Assembly: GCA_013335405.1 (NCBI GenBank)
Contig: JAAXVR010000006.1
Location: forward strand, 1 to 64,000
From: Chlorobiaceae bacterium
GTDB taxonomy: Bacteria > Bacteroidota > Chlorobiia > Chlorobiales > Chlorobiaceae
Length of the DNA stretch: 64,000 nucleotides
Direction: 5' to 3'
Both the position numbers and the translations under genes were made by a program. The notes under the pieces were generated by a model. The model made no database searches. It saw only the letters and a program-made list of their open reading frames with translations, and had not been told where the DNA came from. This document shows, one piece after another, positions 16,928 through 25,598 of this stretch (the first letter of the stretch is position 1; every line of letters begins with the position of its first letter).

Positions 16928-17158
16928 GGTTCTGTTTCTGGTTGAGCGGTTTCCGGTTCCTTCATTCCCTTTCGGGAACATGGTGTAAGAACCTCGTCGA
17001 CTTCTTTTCCGGAAAGCTCTCGGTGATAGAAAATGCTGAAATATCCTTTTGTCGCCTGCCTTCCCTTATCTTTCCGGGCCGCACCCCTGTGTTCTCCTGC
17101 CCCGAACCGGTCCGGCATTGCGTTTCCCGTTTGTTTTCCTGGATACCGGCGAAATCAA

Positions 17159-17184
17159 TCGCTATCCATATTGTTCTATAACGG
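17159..17184. promoter_or_regulatory. ModE-like box 4 (upstream of the binding-protein/GTPase/ATPase unit)
   Basis: ATCGCTAT-N12-ATAACG. The left arm matches the consensus ATCGnTAT and the gap is the canonical 12. It lies between the start of the three-gene unit (minus strand) and the decayed methyltransferase (plus strand), and could act on either. Confidence 0.55.
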
Positions 17185-17309
17185 GTCCCATGAAAATAAC
17201 AGCGCTGTCTTTCAAATGTATATGAAACACATGAAAAAACAAGGATTTGGTGTTAGTTTGTATAATAAATTTAAAATAAGTGGCCGTATTATATTCATTG
17301 TTTAGGTTG

Positions 17310-17333
17310 CGTTCGGTTTTCTTTATTATAACG
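17310..17333. promoter_or_regulatory. Weak ModE-like site before the methyltransferase pseudogene
   Basis: CGTTCG-N12-ATAACG: right arm perfect, left arm 4 of 6, correct 12-base gap. It lies 5 bases before the first ATG of the decayed gene. Confidence 0.3.
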
Positions 17334-17337
17334 GTCC

Positions 17338-17775
17338 TTGAAAAAAGCGGAGAATCCCATGTACACCATGAATGCCGGAGAGTACCATGAAAAGGTCATG
17401 AAGGGCTTATTCAGAAAGTTGTATCCTGTTTTCGCCGGGCAGATCGTAACCCCGAACCGGTATAACTTCCGGCCACTGTCTCGATCTTGGGGGGGCCGGG
17501 CATGCCTGGCATCTCGATTGCGAAAATCACCGATCTGAGGGGTAACGGTTGCAGGCCCGATGGATGCGTGCGTCGAACTTGCCATGGAGAATATTCTCGA
17601 ACACGGCGTCGGGAAGAGGGTAAACGCGATGAAGGGTTTCGCCGGGTCACTGCCTCTTGACGACAGTATTGCAGATTTTGTGATAAACCGGGGTTCGATA
17701 TTGTTCCGGGAAGATCAGGAAAAGGGATTTAACCGTTGTTCCGGTATCGAGCGCTGTGGCATAGCTCCGGCTCTT
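17338..17775 (+). pseudogene. Decayed class I SAM-dependent methyltransferase
   Basis: Fragments of one methyltransferase are found in different frames: MYTMNAGEYHEKVMKGLFRK from 17359; CLDLGG at about 17477-17494; PGMPGISIAKITDL at about 17496-17537; and VTVAGPMDACVELAMENIL through SIADFVINRGSILF from about 17541. At least three frameshifts separate them, one at a run of seven G (17489-17495) and one at 17537-17542. The 3' end is scrambled where a 'YRVL.GGIA' motif would be expected. The SAM motif is thus split and the gene cannot make the full enzyme unless sequencing errors are to blame. Confidence 0.75.
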
Positions 17776-17823
17776 TCCGTGCATCGGCAAAGAACATCTG
17801 TCTTTGAAGGTCATTCGAACCCT

Positions 17824-18759
17824 TCATTTTTTTGTGAGAAACAGGGCCATAAGTGAAAAAACGAAGAGGTTTGCAACCACCTGGACAAGCATCGATTGAT
17901 TTCTGCGCTGGTAGAGTTCATCCAGTCCCAGGGAACCGATAACCGTGTAATCGCCGTAAATCTTGTAGATGTACAGCGATTTTCTGCCGCCGATGTTTTC
18001 GACAAACGATCCTTCCGGTCCTCTGAAGGCCTTTTCTGAGAACCCGAACGAAGTCACGTTCCTTCCGATAAACCTGCCATCCGTACTGCTCAGTACTTTT
18101 CCGTCAAGGTCCGTGACGATGATCGTTCCTGTTTGCCTTATCCTGTAACCATCGGCAACTTTCCTGATGTCTGCGGCGGCAAGGGCTCGATAAAGCCTTT
18201 CGGGCTTGTAGCCGATCTGCACGATACCCGGCTCGTCCAGGCGGGCTACACCGGTGTACTGGAACATCGCGCCTTTTTCGATGCCCTTCGGCATCGGCTG
18301 CTGGGCAAGTTTGAAATCCTTGTAGTAGATTGCCAGAAGGAATGGTTTCGACTGTGGATCGGAAGCATAATTGTACCCGATGTAACGGTGAATCGTGCTG
18401 CCTGTGAGGATGCCTTCCTTGTCGCTCACGTGCAGCTCGTCGACATCGAGGAGTCTGCGTATCTCTTCGAGTTTCTGTTCATTGTGGATGAGGGAAGGAT
18501 CCTGTTGTATCATGAACGAAAAAGCGCGGGCTTTTGCAATGGACTGGGCGTCGGATTCGAGCCTGAGGGTGTAGAGGGTCTGGTCGTTCTGCCTGATTTC
18601 ACCCGCGATATGATGCATGCTGATGTTGATGAGGTTGCGTCCGCTGTTCCTGGCATGCTGGCTGAGCATCATCCAGGAAATGAAGAGCGATGAGAGCAGG
18701 ACCGCAAGTATGATGGATAACTGGATTACGCGGAGCTTGTCTTTTACGGGTATCTTCAT
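17824..18759 (-). CDS. Membrane-anchored Cache-type sensor without output domain
   Basis: The 311-residue protein has a membrane segment at about 12-32, a periplasmic region of about 250 residues with double-Cache features (RLLDVDELHVSDKEGI, GTIIVTDLDGKVLSSTDGRFIGRNV, YTVIGSLGLDELYQRRN) and a second membrane segment at the very end. No HAMP, kinase or chemotaxis domain follows; it stops 4 residues after the second segment. It follows the two ABC genes of the export cluster by 53 bases on the same strand. It may be a truncated receptor or a regulatory subunit of the exporter. Confidence 0.7.
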   Translation of the reverse strand: MKIPVKDKLRVIQLSIILAVLLSSLFISWMMLSQHARNSGRNLINISMHHIAGEIRQNDQTLYTLRLESDAQSIAKARAFSFMIQQDPSLIHNEQKLEEIRRLLDVDELHVSDKEGILTGSTIHRYIGYNYASDPQSKPFLLAIYYKDFKLAQQPMPKGIEKGAMFQYTGVARLDEPGIVQIGYKPERLYRALAAADIRKVADGYRIRQTGTIIVTDLDGKVLSSTDGRFIGRNVTSFGFSEKAFRGPEGSFVENIGGRKSLYIYKIYGDYTVIGSLGLDELYQRRNQSMLVQVVANLFVFSLMALFLTKK

Positions 18760-18812
18760 GTTGTTTCTCTGTTTCCCTGATTGAAGAGGCTACTCTTGTG
18801 CCGGTCTGTCTT

Positions 18813-21005
18813 TCATGCGATCTGGCGGGTTGCCAGTTTTCTGAAGAAGCTCCCCTGCGCCATAAGTTCTTCATAGGTCCCCTGCTCGACGATACGACCG
18901 TCGTCGAGGCAGTAAATCCTGTCGGCATTGCGTATGGTGCTGAGCCTGTGGGCTATCACGATCCTTGTCGATTTGAGTTTTTCAAGGCTGTCGCTGATTA
19001 TCTCCTGCGTATGGTTGTCCAGAGCGCTTGTCGCTTCATCGAAAAAAATCATTGCAGGTTTGCGTACCATGGCTCCCGCAATCAGCAACCTCTGTTTCTG
19101 CCCCCCCGAGACGGTTTCGCATCTTTCGCTTATGATGGTATACATGCCCATCGGCATTTTTCTTATATCCTCTTCGATCCCGGCCATCCTTGCAGCTTCC
19201 CATGCATCGTCAACCGTCAGGGCGGACGATCCGGTGATGGTGTTCAGAACAAAGCCCGGCTGGAGCTGGGCATTCTGCAGAACCACGCCTGTCTGGCGAC
19301 GGACTGCCTGCACGTTGAGGGTGGAAAGGTCGATACCATCGTAAAATACCGTTCCGGTACCAGGTTTTTCAAAACCGAGGAGGAGGCGCATCAACGTGGA
19401 TTTTCCGGATCCTGACGTCCCGACGATCGCTATGAATTCTCCCGGTTCCGCCTTGATATCGATGTCATGGAGGATTTGAGGCCCGTCCTCGTCATAGCTG
19501 AAATTAACTCCCCTCAGTTCTATCCGTCCCTGGAGCCGTTCAGGCCGGGTTCTGGTACGGGTGGTTTCAGGGAGTGCCTCAAGAACAGGTTTGATGCGTT
19601 CGTAGAGAGGAATGACATCGAGGCTGCCGATAATGGCCATCGTCGACTGCAGCAGAGCGGTCTGAAAAACGGTGAATGCCGAAGTGAACGCGATGAAAGA
19701 ACCGCAGCTGAGATGTTCCCCAGTCATCATGCTTCCTGCTGAAAAAATTATGACACCGAGGGCAATGACGGGAAACGATGCCGTCGTGACGGCAAGCAGG
19801 TTCTGTATTCTTCCCGCACTGAACATCAGGCTGCGTTCCACTTTGTACTTTGAAGCCCACTGTGCGAAAGCATGCTTTTCACTTCCGGTGATTCTGATTT
19901 TGGCAATTCCCGTCAGCAGGCTGCCGAGAAGTCCTGAAATATCGCCGCGTGTTGCGACTGCGAGTTTTTTTATCACCAGCTGTCGATAGCTCGCCCATAC
20001 GGTGCCGACGATGAGTGTACCGGTCAGGGCCGCTGCTACGAGGGCGAGTTTCCAGCTGTAGCAGAAAAGGAGGAAGAAATTCATGAAACCGAACACCATT
20101 CCGAGGAATACGGTCAGCACTGCAGTGCTGAGCACTTCCCTGATCTGTGATATGCCGAGTATGCGGGTCGCAAGGTCACCGGAGGAAAATTCCCTGAAAA
20201 ACGAACTTGGAAGGTTGAGAAGACGGTCGATAAAAGCAGGCTGGAGCCTGATGTCGAGACGGGATTGCACACGCATCACCAGAATCTGGCGGGCAAGTTC
20301 GAACCCGCATGAGGCAAAAACGCTGGCTGCCAGGATCATCGAAAGTTGCAGCAACTGCTCACCGGACGATTGCGGGATGACAGAGTCGAAAAGGATCCCG
20401 GTAAGGATCGGAACGAGAAGTCCGATGGCAGAGCCGGTTATACCGAAAAGGATGATAATCCAGAGATCGGTCCTGCTTCCGGATATTCCGTAACGGACGA
20501 TATCTCCGAAATGAAGGATCTTCTGGGGGAAAGGGCGGTAGAAGGTCCATGCGTTTTCATGATCGATTTCCTCCTGCAGTTTCTGATCCAGAACGAGTAC
20601 CTCTTTTGTTCCCGGATCGATCATTCGGTAGCCTTTTGCGTCGCGAATGAGGGCTACGGGATTTCCTGAACGGCTGCGGTATGCAAGTATGGGGCCGTTT
20701 TCATGCAGCCACCAGTCTCCGTTTCTGCTGAGGTTTACCCTGCGTATGCGAACCCCCGAATAGCGGCAGATTGTCTGCAGAGGATCTTCATGGGTAACCT
20801 CCGTTTCCCGGTCGGGTTTGCTGATGGCGATATGCGAAGCATTCCCCACCAGCATGCAGGCGGCGAACAGAGGATCGGAACCATCTGCGTGAGTGTCGCT
20901 CTCTTTCAGCAGTATTTCCGACAATCCTTCGAGCGCATTTCGGTAACGCTCCTGCTGAAAGCGGTTTTTTTCAGTGAACCGTTTTCCTGAACTTTCTGCT
21001 GCCAT
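18813..21005 (-). CDS. NHLP-type bacteriocin export ABC transporter, permease/ATPase without peptidase
   Basis: This 730-residue protein has an N-terminal region of about 160 residues without Cys-protease motifs, an ABC exporter membrane domain (about 175-460) and a nucleotide-binding domain with VGTSGSGKST, VSGGQKQR, IFFDEATSALD and IAHRLSTIR. Architecture and partners match the second ABC subunit of the NHLM (nitrile-hydratase-leader microcin) export system. It probably forms a heterodimer with the peptidase-bearing ABC protein encoded 71 bases upstream. Confidence 0.82.
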   Translation of the reverse strand: MAAESSGKRFTEKNRFQQERYRNALEGLSEILLKESDTHADGSDPLFAACMLVGNASHIAISKPDRETEVTHEDPLQTICRYSGVRIRRVNLSRNGDWWLHENGPILAYRSRSGNPVALIRDAKGYRMIDPGTKEVLVLDQKLQEEIDHENAWTFYRPFPQKILHFGDIVRYGISGSRTDLWIIILFGITGSAIGLLVPILTGILFDSVIPQSSGEQLLQLSMILAASVFASCGFELARQILVMRVQSRLDIRLQPAFIDRLLNLPSSFFREFSSGDLATRILGISQIREVLSTAVLTVFLGMVFGFMNFFLLFCYSWKLALVAAALTGTLIVGTVWASYRQLVIKKLAVATRGDISGLLGSLLTGIAKIRITGSEKHAFAQWASKYKVERSLMFSAGRIQNLLAVTTASFPVIALGVIIFSAGSMMTGEHLSCGSFIAFTSAFTVFQTALLQSTMAIIGSLDVIPLYERIKPVLEALPETTRTRTRPERLQGRIELRGVNFSYDEDGPQILHDIDIKAEPGEFIAIVGTSGSGKSTLMRLLLGFEKPGTGTVFYDGIDLSTLNVQAVRRQTGVVLQNAQLQPGFVLNTITGSSALTVDDAWEAARMAGIEEDIRKMPMGMYTIISERCETVSGGQKQRLLIAGAMVRKPAMIFFDEATSALDNHTQEIISDSLEKLKSTRIVIAHRLSTIRNADRIYCLDDGRIVEQGTYEELMAQGSFFRKLATRQIA

Positions 21006-21076
21006 GGTATCGTTTTATTGTGCCACAGAATATGCGGCTTCATTTTTTTTGTTTTTCTGAGGCATCGCTGCAGGAT

Positions 21077-23257
21077 CTACCCTTTTGCGACAAGTTCCGC
21101 ATAGGCTCCGCCAGATGCCATGAGCGACGCATGAGTACCACGCTCAACGACTTTGCCGGAATCGAGGACGATAATCTCGTCGCAGTCACGGATAGTGCTC
21201 AGCCGATGGGCTACGATCAGGCATGAGCAACCGCGCTTGCGGATATTCCCGTCGATGATTTTTTCAGTTGCAGGGTCCAGCGCGCTTGTCGCTTCGTCAA
21301 GTATCAGGATCGAAGGATCCTGCGAAAGTGCCCTTGCAATTTCAATCCGCTGTCGCTGACCGCCGCTGAAGTTCCTTCCCCCCTCTCCGAGAATGCACTG
21401 GTATCCCCCTGTCCTCGCAACGATCACATCGTGGATGGCCGCATCCCTGGCTGCCCGGGTTATCTCTTCATGAGGCATCGTCAGATCCCACATGGCGATA
21501 TTTTCAGCTATCGTTCCTTCGAAAAGGCTTATTTCCTGGTCAACCATGCTTATCGCAGCCGCAAGCTGTTTGCGGGGAATATGCTTTCTCGGCATGCCAT
21601 CGAAGAGCACATTTCCCGACCATGGTTCATAAAGTCCTGCAACAAGTCTTGCTATGGTCGATTTCCCCGATCCGGAGCTTCCGACCAGCGCTATCCGGTC
21701 GCCGGGCTTGAGTTTCAGGGAAAAATTTTCAATCAGCGGCGGCTCAAGGAGAGTGTAGCCGAAGCTGACGTTGTTCAGTTCGATCCTTCCTTCCAGTTTC
21801 CTGACTTCACCGGAATCTCCAGCATCCTCATCCCCGGCAAGTTCGCAATCGTTGTCCATGACATCGTCGAGACGCTGCAAGCCAGCCTCGGTATCCTGAA
21901 GTTTCTCGGCGAGGCCGACCATCTGGTTCACAGGGGCGAGGAACGAAAGCATGAGGCTCTGGAATGCGACCAGCATTCCAGTCGTGAGGTTTCCTTCCAT
22001 GACCCGCAAGCCTCCCAGGGTGAGAATGGCGACGTTTCCGATCGACTGGAGAAAGGGCGGCAGGGCAAGCAGGAATATGGTCGTGGTCTGGAGCTGCTGA
22101 CGACCGGTAACCATGTCAGCGAACAGCCCGGCCCACCGTGAAAAGAAATCCTGTTCATTTCCCGAAGCTTTGAGGCTTTCTATGGTCCTGATTCCATAGA
22201 AGGTTGTTCCCATGAGCTTTCCGTTATCATGCAGGAACTTCCTGTTCAGACTGGCGCGTTTTCTCGATACATAGAAGAGGGCTGATGAGTTGAGAAGTGC
22301 GATGCCGACAGCACCAAACGTGAGGATGAGATCATACCTGAGCATGAGCAACGCGTAGAAGACGATCAGCAGGACATTCAGCGATCTGGTAGAAAGTTCT
22401 CCGGCAAGCATTGACGAAACCTGGTCGTTCAACTGGACGCGGTTTGATATTTCGCCTGCCTGACGCATGGTGAAAAATCGCATCGGCAGGGCGAACACAT
22501 GATTGAAGAATCGTGCCGAAGAAACAAGGGCAAGTTTTGTTTCGGCCCGGAGGATACAGTTCTGCTGAAGCCAGGTCAGTATCCCTTGCAGAAAGGCTGT
22601 CAGCAGCATGCCGACAAGGAGCGGCTGTATCCAGCCGGAAGTTTCCTTCACAAGGACATAATCGATGTAGATCCTCAGGAACGATGGTACCAGAAGGCCG
22701 GGAACGACAAGAAGGATGCTTGCGAGTATGATGAAGGCCAGCGGCTTTTCCATACCGGGCACTCTTTTTTTCAGCGCCTCGGAAAGTCGGAATGGCTGTC
22801 CGCCGGGCTTGAACGAAGCGGTTTTTTCGAGAGTGACAGCAATCCCGGAATAAGAGTCGCTGAACTCCTTCGGTGTCACTTTTCTTTGTCCGGACGCAGG
22901 ATCGTTGATATAATAATGTCCTTTCCTGAAACCCTCGAATACCACGAAATGGTACATGTTCCAGAAGAGGATCATCGGAAGATTCTTTCTGTGGAGGTCA
23001 TCGAGGTCCAGCCGGCACCCTTTCGCCTCGATACCGTATTTTCCGGCTGCCTTCATGATGTTGCTCGCCTTGCTGCCGTCGCGGGAAACCCCGCAGTCAG
23101 CGCGGAGCTGTTCAAGGGGGACATGGAGGCCGAATGAAGCAAGGACCATACCGAGTGATGCCGCCCCGCATTCGGTCGCTTCCATCTGGAGTACAGTCGG
23201 TGTCTTGACCCGCGCTTCGTCCCAAAGCTTTTCTGATGGAAAGAGCATGAAGCTCAT
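21077..23257 (-). CDS. NHLP-type bacteriocin export ABC transporter with C39 peptidase
   Basis: The 726-residue protein has three parts: a C39 peptidase (catalytic Cys 30 in QMEATECGAASLGM, His 103, Asp 119), an ABC exporter membrane domain (about 170-450) and an ATPase domain (VGSSGSGKST, FSGGQRQR, ILILDEATSALD, VAHRLSTI). It should cut a double-glycine-type leader and export the peptide. The ATG at 23257 was chosen because GGAGG sits 8 bases upstream; a longer frame from a GTG at 23338 lacks such a site. Confidence 0.88.
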   Translation of the reverse strand: MSFMLFPSEKLWDEARVKTPTVLQMEATECGAASLGMVLASFGLHVPLEQLRADCGVSRDGSKASNIMKAAGKYGIEAKGCRLDLDDLHRKNLPMILFWNMYHFVVFEGFRKGHYYINDPASGQRKVTPKEFSDSYSGIAVTLEKTASFKPGGQPFRLSEALKKRVPGMEKPLAFIILASILLVVPGLLVPSFLRIYIDYVLVKETSGWIQPLLVGMLLTAFLQGILTWLQQNCILRAETKLALVSSARFFNHVFALPMRFFTMRQAGEISNRVQLNDQVSSMLAGELSTRSLNVLLIVFYALLMLRYDLILTFGAVGIALLNSSALFYVSRKRASLNRKFLHDNGKLMGTTFYGIRTIESLKASGNEQDFFSRWAGLFADMVTGRQQLQTTTIFLLALPPFLQSIGNVAILTLGGLRVMEGNLTTGMLVAFQSLMLSFLAPVNQMVGLAEKLQDTEAGLQRLDDVMDNDCELAGDEDAGDSGEVRKLEGRIELNNVSFGYTLLEPPLIENFSLKLKPGDRIALVGSSGSGKSTIARLVAGLYEPWSGNVLFDGMPRKHIPRKQLAAAISMVDQEISLFEGTIAENIAMWDLTMPHEEITRAARDAAIHDVIVARTGGYQCILGEGGRNFSGGQRQRIEIARALSQDPSILILDEATSALDPATEKIIDGNIRKRGCSCLIVAHRLSTIRDCDEIIVLDSGKVVERGTHASLMASGGAYAELVAKG

Positions 23258-23399
23258 CCGCAGGTTCCTCCAGGTGTTTGGTTGATCAGAGGTTCTTGCC
23301 GGTCTTTCATGGCAGTTGCAAGTCGGTTTGAAAGACACTCCTGCAGTTCGGTCGCTCCTGTTCCTTTGAATGTCTTTTCCGACACTGCCTGAATGCGTT

Positions 23400-24521
23400 T
23401 CACGATCCGGTTTCGCCGGCCATGAATTTTTTCAGCGAAGGAATGACCAGGGCGATCGGGGCCTGGTCTTCAATAACGATTTTACCCTTGCAGAGAATCC
23501 CCGAGGTTATCGTCGTTTTCGGATCTCTGCCGGAACTCCACCTGAAACCGCTCTTGCTGGACGGGTCCCTCAGAAGCCTGACAGCTACTTTGTAGGGAGG
23601 ATTTCCGGATACGAAATTCCTTGCAAGACCCTCGTTTCTGATGTCCGCGGCTATCGATTGTTCAGAAACAGGGTATTCGCTCACATAACGGACTTTTCCG
23701 ACGACATAGCCATACTCCTCTGGTTTTACCGTCGACAGTGCCACGTATACCTCCATGCCTTTGCTGATCTTTTTCGCATTGCCCGATGATACATAGAGGT
23801 CGAGTTTTATATCCTGCGGGCTGTTATTGTTGAATGGCTCAGCCTGGAGCAGTTCGAATCCGGGTGATACCTCCTGCCCGTTCGTTGCCTTGACTTCTGT
23901 AACCATGCCGGTGAACGGGGAGATTACCGCAGAACGCCACTTGTAATTTTCCCTCGATATTTCAAGTTTCCGTGCGGCACCGGCAAGGTCGTTGTCGAGC
24001 GTGTAAAGTTTGTTTTTCTGCTCCACGAGCGATTGTTCGATAGAAGTTTCCGCTTCGTTACCGGCGCGTCTTCCAAGACGCAGCCGTTGCAGTTTCTGCA
24101 GTTTTTCCTCCAGTACAGCGATCCGCTTTTTGAGGAATGAACGTTTTTCTGACTGGTGGGAAGAGAGGAATTCATAGGCAGAGAAAGCGGAAAGAAATTC
24201 CTGCTTCAGTTCCGGTTGTTCAATGATCGCAAGGATTTCGCCTTCCTGGATCGCCTGGCCGTCCTTTACCGAGAAATCGGTTACGATACCGGTGGATCGG
24301 GCTGCGATAGACTGGACGCTTCCGGTATTCATGGTGATTCCCTGCCCTTCTGCCGTCGTCTCGATTTTTCCGTAGATCCCCCAGATGAGCACCGCAAGGA
24401 TGAAAACTGAAGCGGACAGCAGAGCGATCCACCCTTTCCGGTCAGTTACCGGCATCAGGCGGTCGAGGTCATCTGGCGAACTGAGCTTTTTCAGGGCTTC
24501 CTTTCTGAACTCGATGGTCAT
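23400..24521 (-). CDS. NHLP-type HlyD-family membrane-fusion adaptor
   Basis: This 373-residue protein starts with a short cytoplasmic part (KEALKKLSSPDDLDRLMPV, a pattern typical of NHLM adaptors), one membrane segment at about 33-52, then a lipoyl-type half (GITMNTGSVQSIAARSTGIVTDFSVKDGQAIQEGEILAII), a coiled-coil hairpin (about 110-190) and the returning lipoyl strand (SPFTGMVTEVKATNGQEVSPGFELL). It should bridge the ABC pair across the periplasm. It is the first gene of the export cluster. The ATG at 24521 was chosen; a TTG further up adds an unlikely 43 residues. Confidence 0.85.
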   Translation of the reverse strand: MTIEFRKEALKKLSSPDDLDRLMPVTDRKGWIALLSASVFILAVLIWGIYGKIETTAEGQGITMNTGSVQSIAARSTGIVTDFSVKDGQAIQEGEILAIIEQPELKQEFLSAFSAYEFLSSHQSEKRSFLKKRIAVLEEKLQKLQRLRLGRRAGNEAETSIEQSLVEQKNKLYTLDNDLAGAARKLEISRENYKWRSAVISPFTGMVTEVKATNGQEVSPGFELLQAEPFNNNSPQDIKLDLYVSSGNAKKISKGMEVYVALSTVKPEEYGYVVGKVRYVSEYPVSEQSIAADIRNEGLARNFVSGNPPYKVAVRLLRDPSSKSGFRWSSGRDPKTTITSGILCKGKIVIEDQAPIALVIPSLKKFMAGETGS

Positions 24522-24848
24522 TGAGGAACAGGTGGACAGGATATATGCAAGCTGCTGCAAAAGCGGGTTTTCTGATGCCCCCCCCGTCAGGAATGATGAA
24601 TTTGCAGTCTTTTTTTGGTGTAATTTATTGCACGATATTTTTAATACCAAACATTCCGGTCAGTATCTGTTTGAAAGCATGAGGCCCTGGTCCTGCTACC
24701 ACACCCTTTTTTTATTCCCATAAGTACGGGATTCATCTTTTCAATGCATGCTTTTGCTTCAATTCAAAGGCGATGATGGTCTGCGTTTGATGTTCGTTAA
24801 AAAATCACCCTGCCTGTCCGGTCCGCAAGATACAGGTGTATTTTAGTA
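24522..24848. other. Gap upstream of the export cluster; no precursor peptide recognised
   Basis: Peptide precursors with Nif11 or nitrile-hydratase-like leaders are often next to such exporters. Here I see none in either strand; a 31-codon frame (24641-24736, minus) has no leader character and no ribosome site. Confidence 0.5.
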
Positions 24849-24878
24849 AAAAAACCGCAATATAGTACGGTTTTTTTA
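24849..24878. terminator. Bidirectional terminator after uspA
   Basis: AAAAAAACCG-N10-CGGTTTTTTT: stem of about 10 bp with an A-run on one side and a T-run on the other. It ends the uspA transcript (minus strand). Confidence 0.75.
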
Positions 24879-24927
24879 TGCACACGAAACAGAGAGATGG
24901 GCATATTCCTCAAAAGGGCAGCTGTTC

Positions 24928-25395
24928 TTACTTCCCGTCTATGAACTCTTTCTCGCCGCTCTTGACAATGAGTACAGGACAATCAGACCGGCGAATGACC
25001 GCATCGGCCACGCTTCCCATGATGAGCCGGTTCAGCCCTTTCCTGCCATGGGAGCCCATGATGATGAAGTTGGCGTTCAGTTTCGAAGCTTTCTCGAGGA
25101 TGATATCCGCGGCTTTTCCTGTTTCCATTGTTCCGTCTACCTTCACCCCCTCGGAAAGCAAGGAGTTTTTCAGAGCGTTGAGGTCCTTTTCGGCAGCTTT
25201 TTCGAGTACCTCCTCAATTTCCACATAGTTCAACGACGTATCGACCGGCGGCATCGGTACCGGTTCAACGATATGGAGCAGGAAGATAGATGCCCCTGTG
25301 GCTGCAGCGAATTCCCTGGCATATTTGATTGCCATCAGTGAAGCATCGGAGAAATCCACCGGGCAGAGGATGGTTGTGATCTTGAACATGGCCAT
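24928..25395 (-). CDS. Universal stress protein, UspA family
   Basis: The 155-residue single Usp domain runs from ITTILCPVDFSDASLMAIKYA at the start to the ATP-binding signature GSHGRKGLNRLIMGSVADAVIRRSDCPVLIV near the end, the G-2x-G-9x-G-S/T motif of nucleotide-binding Usps. It is cytoplasmic and probably responds to starvation or redox stress. The start is the ATG at 25395 or 25389. It is a single gene, divergent from thpR. Confidence 0.92.
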   Translation of the reverse strand: MAMFKITTILCPVDFSDASLMAIKYAREFAAATGASIFLLHIVEPVPMPPVDTSLNYVEIEEVLEKAAEKDLNALKNSLLSEGVKVDGTMETGKAADIILEKASKLNANFIIMGSHGRKGLNRLIMGSVADAVIRRSDCPVLIVKSGEKEFIDGK

Positions 25396-25598
25396 GCAGT
25401 TTTGATTCCTGTTTTCCGGGCAGCCTGGCCGGAGATCACGTGAAATGGTAACCCCGGCAGCTTCTGAATTCAAGATACTCAATTACTGTCGTTATCATGT
25501 TCACTACATACCCGGAAATTTGTCGATGAATTGATTTATGCGGGACTTTCCCTAATTTCAGGGTAAAAGGAAGGCTGCTCGATCGTAAAAGCCTCTTT

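Noticed and set aside
24641-24736. 31-codon minus-strand frame (MNPVLMGIKKGCGSRTRASC...) as the missing bacteriocin precursor
   Set aside because: No ribosome site, no Nif11 or nitrile-hydratase-type leader, no clear double-glycine site before a core; too weak to claim.
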